Assembly: GCA_032716605.1 (NCBI GenBank)
Contig: CM064552.1
Location: 3,713,108-3,777,107 of the forward strand
Direction: 5' to 3'
Length of the DNA stretch: 64,000 bases
From: Paralithodes platypus
Lineage: Eukaryota > Arthropoda > Malacostraca > Decapoda > Lithodidae
Part shown: in pieces, positions 19,801-30,499 of the stretch
How positions within the stretch are numbered: the stretch's first letter is position 1
How the letters are laid out: each line of letters opens with the position of its first letter
The notes under the pieces: model-generated
Told to the model about the DNA's origin: nothing
Seen by the model: the letters and a program-made list of their open reading frames with translations, nothing else
The model's database searches: none
Program-made: the position numbers and the translations under genes

Positions 19801-20079
19801 GAGAGAGAGAGGTATTTTCGATGGTATGCAGTCTTGCACTGCTTTTAGGTAAGTGGTTTCGAATAACTTCCAAGATGTATTTATGTCGTTATTGTTAATT
19901 AAAAAGCTCGAGTCAGTTTCTTTAAACATAGCTCTAAGTTTATGAAAGTTTGCTTTCTTGAAATTAGGGACTTTTTCGATGCTACTATTTGGTTCGTTAC
20001 TAGTAAAGTTTAAAGTGAAAGTTATCGTACGATGGTCGCTGTTACTGAATTCATCACCAACATTCAAATTCTCTAGGAG
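19797..20079 (-). pseudogene. LINE endonuclease fragment, CR1-like
   Basis: An open frame on the minus strand reads LENLNVGDEFSNSDHRTITF, then VPNFKKANFHKLRAMF and AVQDCIPSK. SDH is the conserved C-terminal motif of the APE-type endonuclease of CR1-like LINEs, followed by the usual linker. The fragment starts at a purine-rich tract (20080) and ends at the TA repeat, so both ends are lost. Confidence 0.7.
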
Positions 20080-20257
20080 GGGGAGGGGAGAGGAGATAAA
20101 GGAGGGGGGAGGGTAGGAAAGAACAAGAGGGGTGGGAGGGGAGAGAAGAACAAGAACAAGGGGGAGGGGAGAGGAGAGTAAAGAGGAGGGGAAACAAGAA
20201 AATCGATAAAAGGGCACACCGACAACTGACCGAGGGGGGAGGAAAAGGTCGCTAGGT

Positions 20258-20342
<85 letters not shown>

Positions 20343-20385
20343 GAGAGAGAGTGAGTGAGTGAGTGAATGAGTGAGTGAGTGAGTG
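20080..20385. repeat. Purine-rich tract, (GA)n and (GTGA)n
   Basis: GGGAGGGGAGAGGAG-like sequence to about 20200, pure GA at 20265-20338, then GTGA repeats. 20386-20875 holds nothing recognisable. Confidence 0.9.
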
Positions 20386-20875
20386 TGATCGATAGACTAC
20401 AAATAAATACGAGTTGTTTCATACTTGCCTTTATGCCCCTAGAAGTGATTTTTTAAAAGCCTAAACAATGCAACCTCATTACAATCCTCCTCCATTCCCT
20501 CTTACACTCAATCCAGTCCCAAAGCAACATTGCCCCGGTTTAACACTATATAGTCTGTTTCTTCTTAACTGACGGTAAATTGCAAAGTTCCTATCGAGAT
20601 TTTCTCAGATATTTTGAAGATTTGGCTGTGACATATGGTGTTAATTATATAAACTTGGTCTTAATATAATGCAGAGACATAGTAGTTTCATATTATGCCA
20701 TTAAGTATCGAGACATTAGCTGCAAAGGGATTCAATTTTACGGTCAGCTCAAAATAAACAGAGTATAGTACTGAGGCAGATGGTAGGTGAGGGTAATGGT
20801 CGTTAAGTGTACTGTAGGGTGGTGGTGACAGGAACAGGATGCAGCTGAAGACAGTTCACTCGCTATCACACCAAT

Positions 20876-21090
20876 TTAAGCTTTTCAGTGCGGGGGGACG
20901 TCTATTTCATTTTATTTTAGCTATATTTAGACGAATTTGTGTGGTTTAAGAAAGATAGGTGGTAGTTGAAGGGTTACTTGAGATAGCTTGTAGTGTTGTA
21001 ATTGCTAGAGGTCCTTCTTAAGCTTAATAAAATAGTCTAAATAGTAGTAAAAACAAATGAAAAGGATGCCACCCGTACACAAAGGGTTAA
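20876..21090. mobile_element. Family A TTAA MITE, complete
   Basis: TTAA at 20876 and 21087. TATATTTAGACGAATTTGTG faces AATAAAATAGTCTAAATAG; right tip GCCACCCGTACACAAAGGG. A B-like tip TTAAGCCGGTATCA is at 21157. The rest of 21091-21740 shows nothing. Confidence 0.75.
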
Positions 21091-21740
21091 AGCCTGAGTC
21101 ACAAAAGCCGTGTTAGTCGCGTTTATGAATACAGTAGTAGTCTGGGTTTCCGCTGGTTAAGCCGGTATCATATAAAACAATTTAGCAGCGGATTTGTATC
21201 GGGGATGACATGACATAGCACGACATGATATGGCAGGAATATAGGAAAGGTGACACAAACAAGAAATGTATCTCACATTTATGCCTCGAAGCAAGGAAGG
21301 GGACAAAAGAAGCAGTGAGGGGTGAGGAAGGGAGCTGGAGGAGGAGATGAAGGCGTCGAGGCTTGACCCACATGGGCGAGTTGTATCTTTTTGGGAGTCT
21401 CTTTGTAGAGTAGGAAGGACAGGACGAACACAACAAGGCAATATCGAAAAATTGGAATCTGGGTATGCTTCTGAAGTCCATGGATGTCAGCTATCAGATG
21501 AGGCGAATGTGATTGGCATATTTATTCTTACTGTTGACGATTGAGATACATGAGTAAATTATCCGATACTAGACACCAATGCATTATAACATTGTCTCTG
21601 AATGAGTTAGTTGTCATACCCTACCTTATCTTATAGCTGATTTAGAAGCTTGCCTTTCTCTAGTTAATCAAACTGTATTTGATATTATAGCTAACTCAGA
21701 ATAGACTAATGACACACATTTCGAATTCAAACCCTTCTAT

Positions 21741-21895
21741 TTAATCTACTTTTTATTAATTTCACCACAACACCAAACACCTTCAATGAAATTAATGAAA
21801 GCATATAATTATGTGATCCACCAGGATTCGAACCCGGGTTATCACACACAAATTTGTAGACACCTTAACCATTACACCACCAAGACGGTTAAAGG
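21741..21895 (-). mobile_element. tRNA-headed SINE, family S (minus)
   Basis: On the minus strand: GGTGGTGTAATGGTTAAGGT, CCCGGGTTCGAATCCTGGTG, GATCACATAATTATATG..CTTTCATTAATTTC and GAAGGTGTTTGGTGTTG. It is among the most complete copies. 21896-22395 holds nothing recognisable. Confidence 0.8.
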
Positions 21896-22395
21896 TTTAT
21901 GCACACGCCTACATCGTCCATTCTCGAATGCTGGATATTAATCTAATCATGTTCATATTCCCACCGCACTAAAACAAATAATGTGTTCAATATTATAAAT
22001 GCAAGCAAATTAAATTAGAAACGCTTATGAGTGAAGTGCCAGATAGTCTAATTTACGAAACCTGCTTAGTCATATTATAAACGATGAATACAGATGAAAA
22101 CAAGCATAACATAATTATCGAGTATCCTGTTATCGTTAATACTGAAATGACAGGCTACATATAATTATCTCTCAGTAATGAACATTCATCATCATTAGAC
22201 ATAAATTCATAAATTACCTCGACATTCAGTAGCACGTAATATACAGAACACCTGTTGGTAATGAATCTGTACGGCTGTTACTCAGAAATTCGAGGACCAT
22301 TTTTCATATGCAGAGACAGTTATTGGGATTGATCTGTGTATATAATTTACCTTGTAATGAATGATTGATATATATCTTATATTGATGTACATTTC

Positions 22396-22610
22396 TTAAG
22401 GGAAGATTACTATTCGAGGGATTTTTTTCTTGACCCCTTTCTCCCATCATATTTAGCCCAGCTGATTTTGATATTTTAAGACGTTTGCTCCATTAGTTTG
22501 GCGATTTTAAGAACATTTGCCCCACGTATGTCAATTACAAGACCTTTCGTGCCATGTCCCGATTTTTTCCTGGAGAGCGATAGCAAGCCTGTAATTAAAA
22601 AACTGTGCCT
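22396..22610 (+). mobile_element. Family D TTAA MITE, 3' truncated
   Basis: TTAAGGGAAGATTACTATTC, GACCCCTTTCTCCC, TTAGTTTGGCGATTTTAAG and CCTGGAGAGCGATAGCAAGC; similarity ends near 22610. Confidence 0.75.
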
Positions 22611-22799
22611 CCAGGAAGGCCAAGTCAAAATCGAAATCCTAAACTAATGGTCCGATTTTAATTCTGGTTGCGCCATTCGATTCAGCTTGCCAAAGTGTAC
22701 TAATGGTATAAATTTAAATAAAATCCGTACATAAATAACTCGTCTATGGAATTTTTAAATTTTAAAATAGGCCTAGGGGGCCTACAAATTGGTCAAAAT

Positions 22800-22984
22800 T
22801 AAAAAATAATTATTGATGATTGTATTAAGCTTAGGAAGGATCTCTAGCAATTTACAGGCTTCGAACTATCTCACTTAACCATTTCTACTACCACATATCC
22901 TTCTTAAACTGCACAAACTCGTTCAAATATAGCTAGAATATACCGGTAATACAAAATAGATGTCGCCGGTACGGAAGGGGTTAA
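22800..22984. mobile_element. Family A MITE, left tip missing
   Basis: AAGCTTAGGAAGGATCTCTA, CTTCGAACTATCTCACTTAA and GATGTCGCCGGTACGGAAGG end at TTAA 22981-22984. 22985-23640 holds nothing recognisable. Confidence 0.7.
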
Positions 22985-23640
22985 ATGTTGAATATTATCT
23001 TGTCTTATGTTTTCTACATAATTTTGAGGAAATGGTTTAGTAAACCTATAGCCTATGTTATGCAAAGACGTATTATATTATTTGAACATAGGGCAAGCTC
23101 GAGTTATTTATTTCATACGATTAGCTAGGTGGGGGAAGTAAGTAGGTATCAGGACAATAAGAACAAACTTATCTGAGATTCGTATACAGTCAATGATGGA
23201 AATATGTTGAAAAAAAAAAAAATTACAAACACAGACATTGCATGACAAGAATATAGACATGTTGAAACGAGCTAAACAAAAACAAAAATAAAGTAGAAGT
23301 AGACTATGACATGACATAAATATAGGAAAGGCGAGACAAGTAAACATAAAACAAAGAATAATACAATTGGCAGTAGACAAGGAAAGTATAAATAGTAGGG
23401 AGGTGAATTGCATGGGTGGATATAAGACAAGAAGAGGTAGGTATTAACTAAGTATATGTACTAACAGTCGTAGGTAGGTTGGTAGGTAGTTACGATAAAA
23501 GTAAGTACAGTTTGGTACAGGTACACGTAGGAAGGGAGCATAAGGAGGCAGGAAATTTACTAAGTAGGTGATTGTATATGCAAATAGAGTTTATAAGAAA
23601 AGTCGGCCAGTGAAATTGTAGGCTAGGCTGATGATCCATC

Positions 23641-23840
23641 TGTCAACTCATTACCTTGTCAATATGATAGGATAAGTTAGGTTAGGATTCGTTAGGATAG
23701 GTGATTAAGTTAAGCTAAGTAAGACTTGGTTAAGCCATGTTTGGTTAGGCTACATTAGGTAAGGTCAGGATGGGTTATATTAGGTTATGATACTTTAAAC
23801 TAGGCTACGATAGCTTACATTAATATACATTAGGTTTAAA
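23641..23840. repeat. Degenerate TTAGG(T)-rich stretch
   Basis: GATAAGTTAGGTTAGGATTC, TTGGTTAGGCTACATTAGG and TATATTAGGTTATGATAC give many TTAGGT and TTAGG units with spacers. TTAGG is the usual arthropod telomere unit, but this stretch is too irregular to be a telomere. Confidence 0.5.
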
Positions 23841-23984
23841 ATTACAGGATGTATAGGCTAAATTTAGGCAATGACTTTATCTGACAGTTGAGTTGAGTTG
23901 AGTTGACACGGCGCCATCTAAGCAACACATCACCAAGGTAAACACAACACAACACAACACAAGACACCAACAACACTCTCTTAC

Positions 23985-24127
23985 CTGGCCCTGAGCCACG
24001 CGGGTTGCCTCCTCTTCCATGAGTGTTGCTACGGGTCTGAGAAACACAACGACAGCGGTGATGTTGTCCTCTGATCCTGTGTTGCGAGCGGCTTCAACCA
24101 AACACCTCCCTACACCATCAGTATCTC
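23985..24127 (-). CDS. Internal exon, PP2C/PPM-family Ser/Thr phosphatase (C-terminal catalytic segment)
   Basis: This 143-nt exon encodes 47 codons after two leading bases that complete a codon begun in the exon upstream. It carries GSEDNITAVVVFL, the conserved end of the PP2C fold, in which the Asp of the DN pair binds catalytic metal; the helix before it reads GRCLVEAARNT. Members of the family are Mn/Mg-dependent phosphoserine/threonine phosphatases. On the minus strand it begins after a pyrimidine-rich TTTGTGTTTCAG and ends at CAG/GTAAGAG, both strong splice signals. The residues that follow (LRPVATLMEEEATRVAQ) lie beyond the usual end of the fold. The exon ends exactly on a codon boundary, and the next candidate exon (10649-10422) opens in the same phase about 13 kb downstream. 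Exons coding for the rest of the domain must lie beyond the right window edge or were not recognised. Assignment to the PPM1E/F-like branch is inference; PP2C membership is well supported. Confidence 0.85.
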
Positions 24128-24796
24128 CTGAAACACAAACAATGGGAGTTGTTAGATTATGAATGAACAAATTGACTTATGACATGGTATTTTTTGGGCT
24201 AATATCCACTTTACATCAAAAGTTTATGCATCTACTGAAATTTCGTAATTTGCTGAACAAATGTCTTATTCGTCCCTTGTTACACTGGGGCCCACATTTG
24301 TAACATGCGACACAAGGGAACGACGTTGTTGTATGTTACGTAACGCATTTTAACACTAGAAACAATACAACACTAAATTAGACATGATTTGCAACACTAG
24401 ATATAATTATACATTGTGTTTCTGTCCCCCCCCCCCATCTTTCTCTCTTCTCTACTCTCTCTCTCGCTCTCTCCAAATATCACTATAGGCAACATCACTA
24501 TAAGTTATACAATACTGTACTAACTAACTCACACAAATAACTTAAAAGACGTATCAGGCAGACTCAAATACTATATTTTGTTTTATTTTCTAATAACACT
24601 ATATTTGAAAGAACAACACCATCAGAAGGGTTAACAGTCCATCACACATCTACACCACACCATCAACATCACACTAGCAGTACCTTCACCACATCAGGGC
24701 CTGGGTTATGGCCTTTTACGAGTGAGTGTGTATTGTGTGGGTAGTAGACAGACCATAAACTTAAATAGGGTTAAGGTATAGTGTACTCTCCTTCAG

Positions 24797-25979
24797 ATCA
24801 CTTCCGAGAGATTTTACATAGATTTACATAGATACACTGGCCACACAGACCTTACGATCCAAACGAGGTGGTAAGGACTTAATTCTAGTAGAGATGGCAT
24901 ATCCGACAGAAAAGGAAAGTTGAAGGAAAGGATAGAAAAGAAGAAGGCTCTCTCCCCACCCTCCATTCCCTCCGGCAATTCCCGTACATGAAAAAGTTGG
25001 AAGTGATTAACCTTGCTGGTCTTCGAAATCCCCAGAAGGAATTTACAGGAAAGATTGGAAAAAAAAATCATGCAACCCTTCACCTTAGCAGCATGTAAAT
25101 TTTGGGGTTAATTGGAATCATCCAACCCATCACCCTTAGTAGTATGTACATATTTAGTGATGTTTATTATTCTTATTTTTTATTTGTGTATTTTTTTTTT
25201 TTTTTTCTAACGCTCTCTTCAGCTGAACAAATAATAACGGTGATAATTACTGCCTACTCCATACCAATTTTTCTGTGGTATGAGTCTAGATTTTTCTTAA
25301 ATGTATCTATAGAGGAGCTGTCTATTACTTTATTTGGATGTTTGTTCCACTCATCAATTACACTGAGTGATTATTTTTGTATTTTTTTGTATCTAGATTT
25401 GCTCTCCGACCTAATAATTTTAAATTGTTTCCTCTTGTAGATGTGTCTTCGGCTTTTTTGAATAACTTATCTAGATTAATGTTACTGAATCCTTTTAGAA
25501 TTTTAAAACACTATCAATTGGCCTCTCATCCTTCGTTTCTTAAGTGAAAATAGATCAAGTTCTCTCAGTCTTTCATCATATGATGTATTTCTCAATGAAG
25601 GGATTAGCTTTGTGGCTCGCCTTTGCACAGATTCCAATTTTTTAACATCCTTTATGAGGTGAGGTGACCAAAACTGCACAGCATATTCGAGGTGCGGTCT
25701 CACCATACTTTTGTATAAGGGCAAAACTATGTCTTTGCTGTGATAGTGGAAGTTTCTTCTGATGAAACCTAGTGCCCTATTTGCTTTGTTTGCAGCCGCT
25801 GTGCATTGATTGGAAGATTTTAAGTTTCGTTTATCAGCACTCCCAAGTCTTTTATTTGTGTTACATTTTTCATCTTTTCTTCATTCATGTAGTATTCATA
25901 TTTATTGTTTTTAGAACCTATTTGCAATATCCGACATTTATTTACATTAAATGGCATTTTCCACTTCTCCGACCATTCT

Positions 25980-26022
<43 letters not shown>
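24797..26022 (-). pseudogene. CR1-like LINE, 3' third, decayed (minus)
   Basis: Minus-strand frames give EWSEKWKMPFNVNKCRILQI and KDLGVLIN (about 26015-25825), then YKSMVRPHLEYAVQFWSPHL and VQRRATKLIPSLRN with ERLRELDLFSLKKRRMRGQL (25724-25510), then further residues in broken frames to about 25250. This is the end of a reverse transcriptase and the following domain of CR1-clade elements. The 3' end ACCTCGTTTGGATCGTAAGG and TCTATGTAAATCTATG (to 24797) recurs at 60690-60770 and, diverged, at 55965-56040. The 5' end stops at a GA microsatellite (25981-26019). Confidence 0.8.
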
Positions 26023-26024
<2 letters not shown>

Positions 26025-26257
26025 AGGTAAATATGGTCAGCCAAAACTTATCTTCTAACCTCTATTATTCCTACCATATTCCCAATCCTACAATCAACCT
26101 TTTAAAACTTTAGCCAATCATCTAACCAACCTTTGAAACTAAACTCTTAACTAACCAAACTCCCAACCTTCCAAACTGTCTCTAAACCAGCCTGGTAACC
26201 ATCAATACACATTCCAAACCCTTCAAACATCCTGCCAACCAACCCATTATATATACC

Positions 26258-26261
<4 letters not shown>

Positions 26262-26290
<29 letters not shown>
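26262..26290. repeat. Short (TA)n
   Basis: TA repeats in an otherwise featureless stretch (26040-26740), which also has short CA and CT tracts near 26520-26600. Confidence 0.9.
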
Positions 26291-26293
<3 letters not shown>

Positions 26294-26741
26294 ACAATAA
26301 AACGACATCCCAACCCAGTTTTTTATATGGTTGAAGTAGGGTAGTGCATCAGATGTGGTCTATCAAAGTACTTTCTCTTCACAGATACCAGTCCTGCAAA
26401 TCATTAACCAACCTCTTACCAATAAATCAATCAATCCATCAACTAACCTACCAACTAACCAATGAACCTAAAAATCTCCAAATCTTACAAAAGTGTAAAA
26501 ACCATTCAAACTCACAGACACTCTCTCTCTCTCACTTTATAAAACCCCTCTGAGCAGCCATCCACTTACACACACACACACACTCTCTCTCTCACTTAAG
26601 TGGTTAAGGCCCCATTAATTGCTCTTTCCATTCACATATGCATAGCTTACGTGAGTTGCAGTTGGGATGTGTGTACATGCTTAGATTGATATGCAGGATT
26701 CGAAGTTGCATAATAAATCGTAGGCAGTGTCCACCAACCTT

Positions 26742-26880
26742 TAACTGTCTTCGTGGTGCGATGTATAAGGTGTTGATTTTCGGTGTGAGCATCCTGGGTT
26801 CGAGTCCACGGACTGCCACATGTGTTTGTAAATTTCATTAATCGATTTTAGGAGTATGGTTGGTTGTTGGAAGGAACATA
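26742..26880 (+). mobile_element. tRNA-headed SINE, family S
   Basis: AACTGTCTTCGTGGTGCGAT, CCTGGGTTCGAGTCCACGGA, TGCCACATGTGTTTG, TTTCATTAATCGATTTTAGG and GGTTGGTTGTTGG. It is close to the copy at 45780. Confidence 0.75.
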
Positions 26881-26959
26881 ATAATTTATAAAACCCCTCT
26901 GAGCAGCCAGCCAGCCAGTGTGTATGGGTGAAGTAGGGCAGTGCAGCAGACGTTTCTCA

Positions 26960-27235
26960 ATTACTGCAAGTGACAAGAGGGTAGTGGAAGAGGAGAGGAG
27001 GAGGAGAAGTGGTGGGAAGAAATTAATAGATGATGATGATGGTGGAAGAGGGGAGAGGAGGAGGTGGAAGGTGAAGAGGAAGTGAGAGAAGAAATAGATG
27101 ATGTTGATAACGGGGAGGTGGTGGAAGAGGGGAGAGGAGGTGGAGGTGGAAGGTGAAGGAGGTGGGAGAAGAAAAAAATAGATGATGATTGTGGAAGGGG
27201 GGAGAGGAAGGAGGAGATGGTGGAAGAGGAAGAGG
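26960..27235. repeat. Purine-rich minisatellite, unit about 90 bp, three copies
   Basis: Units carry GATGATGATGGTGG, AAGAGGGGAGAGGAGG and GGAAGGTGAAG. It is strand-asymmetric (almost no pyrimidines except T), with triplex potential. (GA)n follows at 27322-27410. Confidence 0.8.
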
Positions 27236-27318
27236 TGACATAATTCCAATAATTTCCCCACAATCTGTAAAATTTATTCTTTACAAAACACATGTTAAAC
27301 ATTTATACATACTTAAAA

Positions 27319-27362
<44 letters not shown>

Positions 27363-27548
27363 CATACTTAAAATAATACGAGAGAGAGAGAGCGAGAGCG
27401 AGAGTGAGTTACACAGACTCAAACAGTAAAACAAAACCACCCAACCCCAACACAATACCTGATATGTCAAACCAACGGGCCAGGAATGATAGCAGCCCCC
27501 CCCCCCCCCCTTTGTCAAGACCCTCTGAAGAACTATACCCCCTACAAA

Positions 27549-27808
27549 GTAACCCTTTCACCTCCGTATGACGCACTCTTACATTTTATTTTGGCTATTA
27601 TTTAACCCTTTAAGTACCGGCAACGTCTTATTTACTTGATTTCAGCTATTTTTAGACAATTTTATGAATCTTTGAAACTTATATGGTAACAAAGAGGAAT
27701 GAGTCTGTAGACTTATAATTGATAAAAGTCCTTCCTAAGCTGAATACAATCGACAAAGTTACCAAAATATAGGCCTAATGGAAATGTCACCGGCACTGAA
27801 TGGGTTAA
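27549..27808. mobile_element. Family G-like tip plus complete family A TTAA MITE
   Basis: AACCCTTTCACCTCCGTATG at 27551 resembles the family G tip. From TTAA 27602 to TTAA 27805 is family A: CCCTTTAAGTACCGGCAACG faces GTCACCGGCACTGAATGGG. Confidence 0.75.
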
Positions 27809-27835
27809 CGTTTTTTTTTTTGTATTTTTGATATA

Positions 27836-28115
27836 TTTATTTATTATATTTTTTGAGTTTGATCCGTAAATCTCCATCAAGCATAAGAAATATGTCAAAG
27901 TCCTTCCTTCGCGAGATATGTGTAAATTCTTTTTGGTATAACAATGTCCCTCTCCTATAGCACAGACTCGCTATCGCACGCCAGAAAACAATAATACCTG
28001 AATGGCACGTAAGGTCTTTGAATAGACAATTAAATGTGTCGAAACGTCTTAAAATGTCAAAACTAATGGGGCTAAGCATGAAGGAGAAGGGGGTCCAAAA
28101 AGTAATCCCTAACTA
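27836..28115 (-). mobile_element. Family D MITE (minus), partial
   Basis: Reversed landmarks CTCCATCAAGC, GACTCGCTATCGCACGCCAG, GGCACGTAAGGTC, CGAAACGTCTTAAAATGTC and GAAGGAGAAGGGGGTC. Both TTAA tips are lost. Confidence 0.65.
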
Positions 28116-28162
28116 GGTTCTGTGCTACATATACCCAAATACCCAAAGCTTTCATCCGATAC

Positions 28163-28583
28163 CTTGAGGGGGGTGACCGGCTTTAAGGGGGGTGACCGGC
28201 TTTAAGGGGGGTGACCTGCTTTTTGTTATTTCTGTCCTTTTCTCTCTTTCTCTGGCTTGTATTCATTCGGCCCCATTCAGCCAACTATTTTAAGACGTTT
28301 ACCCCATCTAGGTGTCGATTTCTTCCTGGCGAGCGATAGCGAGCCAGCATTATATGAAGAAATCCGGCTTCGCCGGAGACATTTTGCTATCGAAAAATGT
28401 ACAAATTTAGCCTGCTGTAAAAACAAAAATAAAAAATATGCTGGCTCGCTACCGCTCACCAGTACAAAAATTTACACCTGGATGGGGATAAACGTCTTAA
28501 AACAGTAGGCTGAATGGGGCCAAATGGATACAAGCCAGAGAAAGATAGAAAAGGACAGAACAAAAACAGGTCACCCCTCTCAA
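28163..28583. mobile_element. Family E foldback MITE with triplicated left tip
   Basis: The tip AAGGGGGGTGACCGGCTTT occurs about three times at 21-bp spacing before the intact element starts at TTAA 28202. Arms CTTGTATTCATTCGGCCCCA and CATCTAGGTGTCGATTTC are mirrored on the right; the centre has GAAATCCGGCTTCGCCGGAG. The right tip has decayed to TCAA. Confidence 0.85.
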
Positions 28584-28801
28584 GCAAGTATCACACGAGC
28601 GCTTTTTCCCTCAACATTTATCCTCAACACTGGTCTGGCAGCTTATGACGTCAACATTTAGTTATATTGTCGGTTACTTAAATTCATCTATCATCAGTCC
28701 AGTTTCCGATACCAGTGCATTATATTCCAGAAATATTACCAGACAAAAAAATTTGATCATCGAATGTTGACTAATGAAAGCTCTCGTGTGATACCGGCTT
28801 T
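28584..28801 (+). mobile_element. Family B TTAA-type MITE
   Basis: AGTATCACACGAGCGCTTTT and CTCAACACTGGTCTGGCAGC at the left, CTCTCGTGTGATACCGGCTT at the right. It abuts family E on one side and an inverted B on the other. Confidence 0.8.
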
Positions 28802-29000
28802 GAGAGCTTTTATAGTCAACATTCGGTGATCAAAAAAATTCGGGCAATATTTCAGGAATATTTACCTTGGTCTCTGAAACAAAACTGATAATGGATGAAT
28901 ATAGATACCCGAAAGATGTTATATGTTGACCCCATAAGCTGCCATACCAGTGTTGAGGATAAACGTTGAGGGAAACAACGCTCGTGTGATACCGGTTTAA
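28802..29000 (-). mobile_element. Family B TTAA-type MITE (opposite orientation)
   Basis: AGTCAACATTCGGTGATC, then CATAAGCTGCCATACCAGTG and CGCTCGTGTGATACCGG, closing at TTAA 28997-29000. It is a head-to-tail neighbour of the previous copy in inverse orientation. Confidence 0.8.
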
Positions 29001-29196
29001 AGCCGGCATTATTTCATTTTATTCTAGCTATATTTAGACAATTTTGTTCAGCTTAGGAAGGACGTTTAGCGATTAAAAGGCTAGATACTTTCCATTCGTC
29101 CTTTTAGCTACCATATATCCATCCTTAGCATCATAAATTAGTCTAAATGTATCTGAAATCAAATAAAACAGACGTCGCCGGTACAGAAGGGGTTTA
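28997..29196. mobile_element. Family A MITE, last of a four-element chain
   Basis: TATTCTAGCTATATTTAGAC faces AGTCTAAATGTATCTGAAAT; right tip GACGTCGCCGGTACAGAAGG then TTTA. The left tip AAAGCCGGC is atypical. 29197-29440 has only a G run near 29215. Confidence 0.75.
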
Positions 29197-29449
29197 GTAC
29201 GTTAGCAACATGGTGGGGGGGGGGGGTTGGCAGTGGGCAATGACATCCTTATCACTCCGCTGCTAAATAAACATGCACTTATCATTAATGAGAGATACCC
29301 GCTGATACAAGGGCTGTTAAAGATAATGGCCCGGATGTTTTGCTTGTTACTCAGACCTGTCTGTTAATTTTAAGAGTCCAGTATAAGGAAATCTGTTGAT
29401 AATGCATTTTAAGATTTCTGTTTAATAGACTTATACTGTTATTGTTCAC

Positions 29450-29512
29450 ACTAGCCTTGTGAGGGCCCTGGGCCAGTGGGCTAGTATAAAATATACGCAT
29501 CAACAACAACAT
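29450..29512 (+). repeat. Possible retroelement 3' end with CAA-type tail
   Basis: CTAGCCTTGTGAGGGCCCTG, GGCCAGTGGGCTAG and ATCAACAACAACA look like a short 3' UTR with a trinucleotide tail. No second copy is in the window. 29513-30480 holds only C and CT runs near 29800 and CA/CT tracts near 29970. Confidence 0.3.
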
Positions 29513-29801
29513 AGTTATTTTTCAAGTGTCCTATCAATGATTTGTATGTTCAACTTAAACTTTATTGATGCTTAAGTGTTTTGAACAAATTTGACCTTCA
29601 CTACTATTGTAAATGTTATAAGTGCCGGAGTGACTGGTGGGGACAAGGAAGCCCTAGGTTAGGATACTTGGGGCATTGAAAATAAAGATAGTGGGTAGGG
29701 GGCACTAGGCACCACATCTCCCTGGTTATGTGATGTGTTATAGAAATGGTAAGTTTCATAACAAGACTGAACAAAATAATCGACCTGAGAAGACTCCCCC
29801 C

Positions 29802-29840
<39 letters not shown>

Positions 29841-30499
29841 GCTTAGACATGAAAGAGACAGGTTTTCGAACTCAAAACTTCCGACAGCACTCAGGACACA
29901 CATTCGTTTTCTCTCACACATCTGAAACAAAACAACATATATTTTCGACCTCCAAACTTCCGAGACACAGACATACACACACACTCTCTCTCTCTCCCTT
30001 AGTGTCAGAGAGGTGGACACACACACTCACAGAGCCATGGAGGTGGTGGGCTACATGACTAAGTAATGAAGGTGAACCTCCCCCGGCGGTGTAAGACCCT
30101 ACGTCTCCATTCTTAAACCGTCGCCTCATGTATAGCGTGGGTCACTGCCCTTTCAGTCATAAAGTTGACATCCTGAGCTCACTTAAACAATTATAACAAA
30201 ACCAGACTAGAAAGCGTACCGTACCGTAAGTATTTTTTGTTCTAGGTTTCTTAATAGTTATTAGAATTTTCTACAAGAGTACTTTTGTAGGACTAATAGC
30301 CATATTCATAAAGCTTCCCACCGTGAAACCCTACTCTTTAATGAACGAAATGAGACGAAAAATATTGTTAGCTTGTAAAACTTGGGAGATTTCAAGTTTG
30401 TTTTCATTAAATATCACTCAGTTCCATTATTTTCGTTCATTATGGGCTGGATGACACCCACCCCACACGTCTAAGAATACGGCTGTAACAACCATATTC

